This document shows, piece after piece, positions 58,536 through 64,000 of a DNA stretch of 64,000 nucleotides. The translations under genes and the position numbers were made by a program. This DNA comes from PALSA-1353 sp050014015 (GTDB lineage Bacteria > Planctomycetota > Phycisphaerae > Tepidisphaerales > Tepidisphaeraceae), in assembly GCA_050014015.1 (NCBI GenBank), contig JBEKEC010000026.1, positions 31,557 through 95,556 of the forward strand, in the 5' to 3' direction. The notes below the pieces were generated by a model. The model saw nothing but the letters and a program-made list of their open reading frames with translations, had not been told where the DNA came from and did not search any database. Positions within the stretch are counted from its first letter, which is position 1. Each line of letters opens with the position of its first letter.

Positions 58536-61500
58536 ATGCTGTCTATAAAAACCATATTCGTCGCCCTAGACCGCCGATTTCGCCGCGCCAAGCCGGGGTC
58601 CGTATTAATCATCGTCATCGTCCTGCTTCTTCTGCTGGCCATTCTCGGCGCAGCCTACATCTCGACCACCCGCTCCGCCCGCGTCGCCTCCGCCCAGAAC
58701 GTCCTGAACTCCGACGTCGACACCATGCTCAGCGGCATCTCCAAAATCTGCGAAGGCGTCATCGTCGATGACCTGAACGACACCTTCGGCGATCTGCACG
58801 GCAATACGGCCTACAGCGGAAATACAGGTGCCACAGCGATCCTCAACCGCAGCTTCTATCAGGGCGAAGCCCACACCGCTCCGCCTGGAACGACTGGCCC
58901 ACCGGTCGCCCCCAACGTCCCTTCGTACATCCAGGGCGACATCGGAAGCAACGCTCTTAGTCCGACTTTCCACTACATCCCGCAAGGCAACAGCGCAGCT
59001 CTTGGAGCTATAGTCGACACGCCCACCGGATGGCAGCCTTTGAACGGTCATTTGCCCGTCATCGCCGCAGGCAGCGATCCCTGGCTTGCAATTCGAATCC
59101 CGACACAAAATACGGCTGGAAACCCGATTTGGCAATCCATATCGCAATCCGTTCAGGTCAATTCCAGCGGCGTATTATATCCCGCGTCCATCCTCGCAAC
59201 TCCGTTTGAAGATCCGACCGCCGGAGTGATTTCCCTTTGGGCTAATACTCCGCTAGTTGGTCCGATGACACCCAAGTTTGTCGGGATGCCTATAGGCGCA
59301 TCGACGCCGAGCTATTACGTTCCAGCCCTCACAGATGGTACGTACACGCATGTCGCCGGCGATGCCGATGGCGATGGCATAGCTGATTCCCTATTCTTTC
59401 GCATCCCCGGCGCAAGCCTTGACGGGCTGACCTGGTTCGCCGCCGTTCGGATCATAGACAACAACTCTGCCATCAACGCCAACACGGCTTGGAGCCGCGA
59501 TCAGGATTATGTCTATACCAGCTACGCCAGTGGCGGCGGCACCGCGACAGCCACCAACAATATTTGGAATCTTTTCCAGACCAGCGTTGGGTTACAGGAA
59601 CTCATCAACACAAATGACATTTACAATTATTCATCGTCGGGCTCCGGCGGCACTCCGTCCGGGACCATCAATCCCACGATCAACCTGAACCAACGTCCCA
59701 GTTCAGGGGCTTCGGCGCTGCCTGGTCTCAATGCGTATCGCTTTAACCAAATCAACTCCGCTACGCCCACCGCCGGATATAATCCGTTCGACGAAACCGC
59801 GATTAACAGTAACACTCCGCCCCAAGCTTTTGATCGTGGATCGCCCCCTGTTAGCTCCGGCGCTACGAATAATACGAATGATTGCAACTTCATCAGTGAG
59901 GGCGAAGCCTTCTACCAACAATTCGTCCGTCGCGTGGCGAATCCCGGATACAACACCTATTCTAGCAGCCAGCGGTATCAGCCAATGCCCTTCTCCGACG
60001 AGGCGGCATTGGCATACCACTTCTGTCTCGTCAATCCCGAAGCCACCCTTTCGGGAACTCCTTCGAGCCTGATCGAGAATTTTCTGCCGTTTTCCCTTTC
60101 CTATTGGCAGGCCCCTTCCGGCGGAAATCCTGCCAAATACTATCAGTATATTCCTTATGGCAGCAATCCATCCACCGACGTAGCCACATGGTTCAATGAC
60201 AATTTTAACTATGCCTTCGCTCCCCTTGACTACAGCGCAACCCCGGGCGCGCAGCCCATCCGCCCTCTACTCGTGAGTCGCAACCCTGTTTCCAATTATA
60301 TCCAGCAAGTGTACAACAATAACAGCGGCGCTACCCCGAGCTACCCTAATATCTACGCGGGGCTGACATCGATTTACGACCCGATTCTTCCTAGTTATAT
60401 GTTGCCGTATATGGGTGCCCCCGCCACTGTGAACGAAGGGCACTACAAGGGGGCGTGGAGCAGCGGCACGACGTATCAGTTAAACGATATCGTTGTCGGT
60501 ACGGACAACCTCACCTATATTTATGTCTACGCGGTGAGCTCCGGTAATACTCCCACCGCTCCGTCCCGCGCCAATCTCACCACCACCGTCACCGTATCGG
60601 GCACGAGCTATCCATTCACGGCCTTCTGGCAACTTCAGCCCTGGTCCGCAAATCCAGTGAAGGCTAATGTCAATACCGCCACCTTCCGCGAACTCTTTCG
60701 CGCTTTCTGGTCCGTGATGGCCGGAAATCCATCCAATGCGACGCCGTTTGGGTACCTCACCACAGACGATCCCAATGGCATATATGATGGCACGTACACA
60801 AATCCCCAATTTGAGTTTCGCTCCCCGCTGCGTGATCCAACAGCAAGCGTCGCGCCGAACGCTACCCAGCTTGATCCGCCCGCGTCTGCCGCTATCAACA
60901 ACGGAGGAAAAGGGGCCACCAACACAAACGCAATGTTATTGCGCGCGGCAATTGCGGCCGCGAATACGCTTGGCCTGCGCGACAATTCCCAGAACATCGT
61001 CAGTAAAACGATCATCCTAAAGAACGCCTGGGTTGCCCCTTCGGCCGGTGTTACACCGGTTCCAACGGATGTCGAGGCGCGTGTCTACAGCAATGCCCCG
61101 CAGCCGTTCATTTCGGAAGTTTACGTCAATACCAACGCGGGAACTGATCCGTCCGGGACTAGTTCGACTCTCAATAAAGGAGGCTATGTTGCCGTCGTGC
61201 TGTTCAATCCGTACCCGGTGCCCCTTACACTCGCTAATTGGACGTTGGCATATATCAACCGCCAGATAACGGCGAATAGCGGCACCTATCCGAAGCTTCA
61301 ACTGACCACGATTGGTACGATCGCCCCCCCGGGCACCACTCCGGTCGTCATTCAACCGAGCGGATATCTCTTGATTGAGAATTGCAATTACACTAATCCC
61401 GGTGCGCCGACCACCCAGCCCGACTCAAATGCCGCAGCATATCGCCCCGTTGACAGCGGAATTCTTCCCACGCTTGGTTCCACCGCACCCTCAGGAACAT

Positions 61501-63332
61501 GGACGGGTCCTGCCATTCCCCCTTCTCCTGCGACTCAACCGAGCACGATGGGCGGCACCATGTACGCGGACGTATATATGCCCTTCCTTGAAACTGTAAT
61601 CCAGGGTGCGACCGTCGTCGCGCCAGGTCAAACTACGCCCTCGATTGGTGGTGAACTGGTTCTTCTGCGCCCGCGACGCGCTGATGGAACACTTACGCAG
61701 TACACTGACCCGGCAAACCCCAACGCGGCGGGTAGTGAAAGCTTCGATGAGGTTAATAATACCGCGGATTTGGTCCCCGTCGATTCCTACGACTTCACGA
61801 ACCTCCAACAACAACCGACAGGAGGCAGTTACGCGGTCTGGCATTATGTTCGCGCGGCCGGCAATGATGCCAATGGAAATTACCGCTTCAAGACTACGTA
61901 TCCCGGCGGTTACAACGGCTTCGCCGCCGGGCCGCGCGAAACCGGTACATATTCACAAATCGTAGCCAACGCAAAGAGTCCCGTATTTGACCCCACGACC
62001 TCAGCCGCGGGCTACTCCTCCACCCGACCTTCGCCCTCCACGCAACCTTCGCCAGGAACGACCACATGGGGTAATTTCCCGAATGATTTCCCGCCCGTGC
62101 AGGTTTACAACGTCGCTAATGTGGGATCCGGTTATTCGTCGCATTTCCCCAATCCGGTCGTCGTTCCGGACGTTGCTAACGGCGTGATTCCCGTCACTCC
62201 ACCCAATCCGCCTTATAATGCTGCCCCTACGCCATTTTACCATCCTTTGGGCGGTTTCTCCCGCAACGGCGATATGCTCGACATTCCCTTTATCGGCGCC
62301 TATCGCATACGCGTCGTAGGTGCAACCGATATAACCTTGCCCTATGGACCCACCGCGTTTCTCGAAATGAATTCGCTCCCCATGGATTGTTCCCTTGCCG
62401 CTGTCGAAACAAGCATTCCGGCCGAGGACCTAGCCCAAAACATCGGTCGATTTGTTCCGATGGCCGCATCCGCTTCTTACGTTACACAGTTGCAGGCAGG
62501 AACGACCAACTTGCCCGATTACTACGCCTGGGCGAGAAATCTTTTCAACTACTTGACGGTGCAATCCAGCACCGACGCTTATTTGCCGAATTTTGATCCG
62601 AATCTTTCCACGAGCGTTTATGCTAACGCTACCTCGACACCCGTAAGACTTCCAACATTCGCCTATCCGCCACAGAACACGAGTCAGATTCCTCCAACTC
62701 CGACCCTAACGGTTGACGCGACGGCACCTGATCAGACCCATCAGGACAACGTCGGCACTGAGGGATTGGTGAATATCAACACCGCGTCATGGAAGGTCCT
62801 CAGCATGTTGCCCTTCGTTCCGAGCACTACATCGGGATCCGCCTCAATCAATCAGCAAATCGCGCAGAAAATTGTGCTCTATCGGGATGGCGATGGCACC
62901 TCAGCAAATCCGCCACATGCGCCATTCATGTCGATTTTTGATTTGAATCAGGTTCCCGGATTTCAAAACGGGAACCCAGGTTCCCCGTCGTCTCCGCCAC
63001 CTGCCCCGAGTTCTGCGCTGGGATTGCTTAGTCCGGCCGATCTCGGCTTTGAGACGAGCTCACCAAATCCGAATCCTCCGCTCGGCAACGAGGAGGACTA
63101 CCAGGCGGATTGCCTCACTCTGAACCGCATCAGCAATCTCATCACCACGCGATCCGACACGTTCACCATCTACATCGAGGTTCAAGGCTGGCAGAACGCC
63201 GGCTCCACGAACGCCGCCCTGCCGCCCCAGCCCATGATCACTCGCCGTTACGCCTTCATTGTTGATCGCAGTGCCATCAATGGCGATCCGAATTCCAGAT
63301 TCCTCAAAACCGTCACCGTGCCGAATGACTAA
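58536..63332 (+). CDS. Very large GspK-like minor pseudopilin
   Basis: 1598 aa from the ATG at 58536 (MLSIKTIFVALDRRFRRAKP); an in-frame ATG at 58392 would translate the upstream repeat. The basic N-terminus and hydrophobic helix GSVLIIVIVLLLLLAILGAA lack the Glu5 and the FT motif of ordinary pilins, as in GspK. The next segment (ARVASAQNVLNSDVDTMLSG) fits the pilin helix. Two GspK-type helix-hairpin-helix-like blocks occur, VKANVNTATFRELFRAFWSV near residue 710 and VNINTASWKVLSMLPF near 1410, the latter followed by PFMSIFDLNQVPGF. Normal GspK is about 320 aa. The extra length is Pro/Thr/Asn/Gly-rich. Confidence 0.85.
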   Translation: MLSIKTIFVALDRRFRRAKPGSVLIIVIVLLLLLAILGAAYISTTRSARVASAQNVLNSDVDTMLSGISKICEGVIVDDLNDTFGDLHGNTAYSGNTGATAILNRSFYQGEAHTAPPGTTGPPVAPNVPSYIQGDIGSNALSPTFHYIPQGNSAALGAIVDTPTGWQPLNGHLPVIAAGSDPWLAIRIPTQNTAGNPIWQSISQSVQVNSSGVLYPASILATPFEDPTAGVISLWANTPLVGPMTPKFVGMPIGASTPSYYVPALTDGTYTHVAGDADGDGIADSLFFRIPGASLDGLTWFAAVRIIDNNSAINANTAWSRDQDYVYTSYASGGGTATATNNIWNLFQTSVGLQELINTNDIYNYSSSGSGGTPSGTINPTINLNQRPSSGASALPGLNAYRFNQINSATPTAGYNPFDETAINSNTPPQAFDRGSPPVSSGATNNTNDCNFISEGEAFYQQFVRRVANPGYNTYSSSQRYQPMPFSDEAALAYHFCLVNPEATLSGTPSSLIENFLPFSLSYWQAPSGGNPAKYYQYIPYGSNPSTDVATWFNDNFNYAFAPLDYSATPGAQPIRPLLVSRNPVSNYIQQVYNNNSGATPSYPNIYAGLTSIYDPILPSYMLPYMGAPATVNEGHYKGAWSSGTTYQLNDIVVGTDNLTYIYVYAVSSGNTPTAPSRANLTTTVTVSGTSYPFTAFWQLQPWSANPVKANVNTATFRELFRAFWSVMAGNPSNATPFGYLTTDDPNGIYDGTYTNPQFEFRSPLRDPTASVAPNATQLDPPASAAINNGGKGATNTNAMLLRAAIAAANTLGLRDNSQNIVSKTIILKNAWVAPSAGVTPVPTDVEARVYSNAPQPFISEVYVNTNAGTDPSGTSSTLNKGGYVAVVLFNPYPVPLTLANWTLAYINRQITANSGTYPKLQLTTIGTIAPPGTTPVVIQPSGYLLIENCNYTNPGAPTTQPDSNAAAYRPVDSGILPTLGSTAPSGTWTGPAIPPSPATQPSTMGGTMYADVYMPFLETVIQGATVVAPGQTTPSIGGELVLLRPRRADGTLTQYTDPANPNAAGSESFDEVNNTADLVPVDSYDFTNLQQQPTGGSYAVWHYVRAAGNDANGNYRFKTTYPGGYNGFAAGPRETGTYSQIVANAKSPVFDPTTSAAGYSSTRPSPSTQPSPGTTTWGNFPNDFPPVQVYNVANVGSGYSSHFPNPVVVPDVANGVIPVTPPNPPYNAAPTPFYHPLGGFSRNGDMLDIPFIGAYRIRVVGATDITLPYGPTAFLEMNSLPMDCSLAAVETSIPAEDLAQNIGRFVPMAASASYVTQLQAGTTNLPDYYAWARNLFNYLTVQSSTDAYLPNFDPNLSTSVYANATSTPVRLPTFAYPPQNTSQIPPTPTLTVDATAPDQTHQDNVGTEGLVNINTASWKVLSMLPFVPSTTSGSASINQQIAQKIVLYRDGDGTSANPPHAPFMSIFDLNQVPGFQNGNPGSPSSPPPAPSSALGLLSPADLGFETSSPNPNPPLGNEEDYQADCLTLNRISNLITTRSDTFTIYIEVQGWQNAGSTNAALPPQPMITRRYAFIVDRSAINGDPNSRFLKTVTVPND

Positions 63333-63365
63333 TCCGGATCTTTCACCGCAGAGAGCCCGAGAGCA

Positions 63366-63635
63366 CAGCGCGGCAGAGCCGCAACCAAATAAAACCGATT
63401 GAACCACGGATTACGCTGATAAGCACGGATGGGAGAAGAAATTATCCGTGCAATCCGTGTAATCCGTGGTTCACAAATTCTTTGCCAATCGCGCAAATTC
63501 CGATGGTTAGCATTGCAGCGCGGCAGAGCCGCAACCAAATAAAACCGATTGAACCACGGATTACGCTGATAAGCACGGATGGGAGAAGAAATTATCCGTG
63601 CAATCCGTGTAATCCGTGGTTCACAAATTCTTTGC
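63366..63635. repeat. 120-bp direct repeat of a CACGGAT-type palindromic element
   Basis: Two 120-bp copies (63366-63485 and 63516-63635) appear identical base for base and are separated by 30 bp. Each contains GCGCGGCAGAGCCGC and an imperfect palindrome of CACGGATTA/CACGGATGG units (left) and ATCCGTGCA/ATCCGTGTA/ATCCGTGGT units (right) around GGAGAAGAAATT. The rest of 63333-63907 holds no gene; a half-arm like the pilin repeats (CAACTTGTCACTTCCAACTT) lies near 63856-63876. Confidence 0.9.
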
Positions 63636-63907
63636 GATCCCTGCGACCTCCGCGGTGAGCATGATTTTTCGGGCTGATCCGCAAGCTTATGAAAAATGAG
63701 ACACGTTTTCCCCGTCTCAGGCCGGCCATGAACCCCTTTCCGTGATAATTAGAGCACCATCAGACGCTTAGCATTTAAGCATAAGTTAGCATTCACTAAT
63801 CAAACGTCGAAAAGTGTCTCAAAGTGTCGCATTCTGTCGCATCGGAAAATCATCCCAACTTGTCACTTCCAACTTGCCACGGGTCTGAGCCAAGTTTGTA
63901 GGTGAAA

Positions 63908-63971
63908 AAGCCCCGCCTTGGGGTTGGAATGGTTGTTCCATTTTTCAACCGTCTAACCCAAGGAAGGGCTT
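63908..63971. repeat. Inverted repeat upstream of a partial gene, possible IS end
   Basis: AAGCCCCGCCTTGGGGTT (63908-63925) pairs, with a few mismatches, with AACCCAAGGAAGGGCTT (63955-63971), and a smaller GGTTG/CAACC stem lies inside. It ends directly at the start codon of the partial gene, so it may be an IS end or a leader hairpin. Confidence 0.5.
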
Positions 63972-64000
63972 ATGGATATTACCACAGCAGCACAGGATGT
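63972..64000 (+). CDS. Start of an unidentified gene, cut by window edge
   Basis: An ATG at 63972 begins MDITTAAQD, with AAGGAAGGG 5 bp upstream as ribosome site. Only nine complete codons are visible, so no function can be assigned. The preceding inverted repeat would fit a transposase gene at the end of an insertion sequence, but this is speculation. Confidence 0.4.

Noticed and set aside
63366..63635. Direct repeats as a CRISPR array
   Set aside because: Only two copies, each 120 bp and internally palindromic, with one 30-bp spacer, and no cas gene nearby.

Overview
The window looks like a chromosomal stretch of a GC-rich member of the Planctomycetota, probably close to Phycisphaerae/Tepidisphaerales. 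This is inferred from gene content, not from any search: a flbD-containing flagellar cluster, a greatly enlarged SecA, FTLIELLVVIGI-type pseudopilins, a secreted sulfatase, an AlgI/AlgJ-like pair, a RAYT element and many interspersed palindromic repeats.

Region 1 (1-25600, minus strand) is one large flagellar block read from right to left: a TPR membrane protein, a FlgN-like chaperone, a histidine kinase and sigma-54 activator pair, then flgB-flgC-fliE-fliF-fliG-fliH-fliI-fliJ-motE-like-fliK-flgD-flgE-flbD-fliL-fliN-fliO-fliP-fliQ-fliR-flhB-flhA-flhF-flhG (flhG cut by the window edge). A near-consensus sigma-54 promoter lies just upstream of flgB, downstream of the two-component pair that probably drives it. 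fliM, motA and motB are absent from their usual places. FliN carries a FliM-like N-terminal motif, and FlhG carries a 4 x 21-bp in-frame tandem repeat between its FlhF-activating helix and its P-loop.

Region 2 (25600-31000) holds a repeat-rich intergenic stretch, an OmpA-family lipoprotein, two membrane proteins (one an HTH fusion), a metallophosphoesterase and two exported proteins of unknown function. Region 3 (31000-42200) holds secA with a large repetitive insertion, a RAYT transposon with perfect 21-bp terminal inverted repeats, an exported protein, an AlgJ/AlgI-like O-acetylation pair, rsfS without a canonical start codon, a sulfatase broken by an out-of-frame deletion, a REPIN-like palindrome and an MFS exporter. 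Region 4 (42290-51360, minus) holds smc, an unusual FlgI-like lipoprotein, nrdR and a TPR/O-GlcNAc-transferase-like protein.

Region 5 (51793-63332, plus) is a compact operon of five large prepilin-like proteins followed by a very large GspK-like protein. It resembles the minor-pseudopilin module of a type II secretion or type IV pilus-like system.

The most striking feature is a family of palindromic elements. Their two arms are tandem arrays of short units, mostly 7 nt, and the right arm is the reverse complement of the left. Units include CAAGTTG, ACTCGAA, GGCAATC, GTCATTA, CACGGATNN, CAGAT-type and AGACGCCA. Members lie between genes throughout regions 2-5. In the pilin operon a member sits in frame between the start codon and the prepilin peptidase site of all five pilins, giving leader peptides of 37-60 residues, and a sixth lies directly upstream of the GspK-like gene. 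No tRNA, rRNA or CRISPR array was seen.
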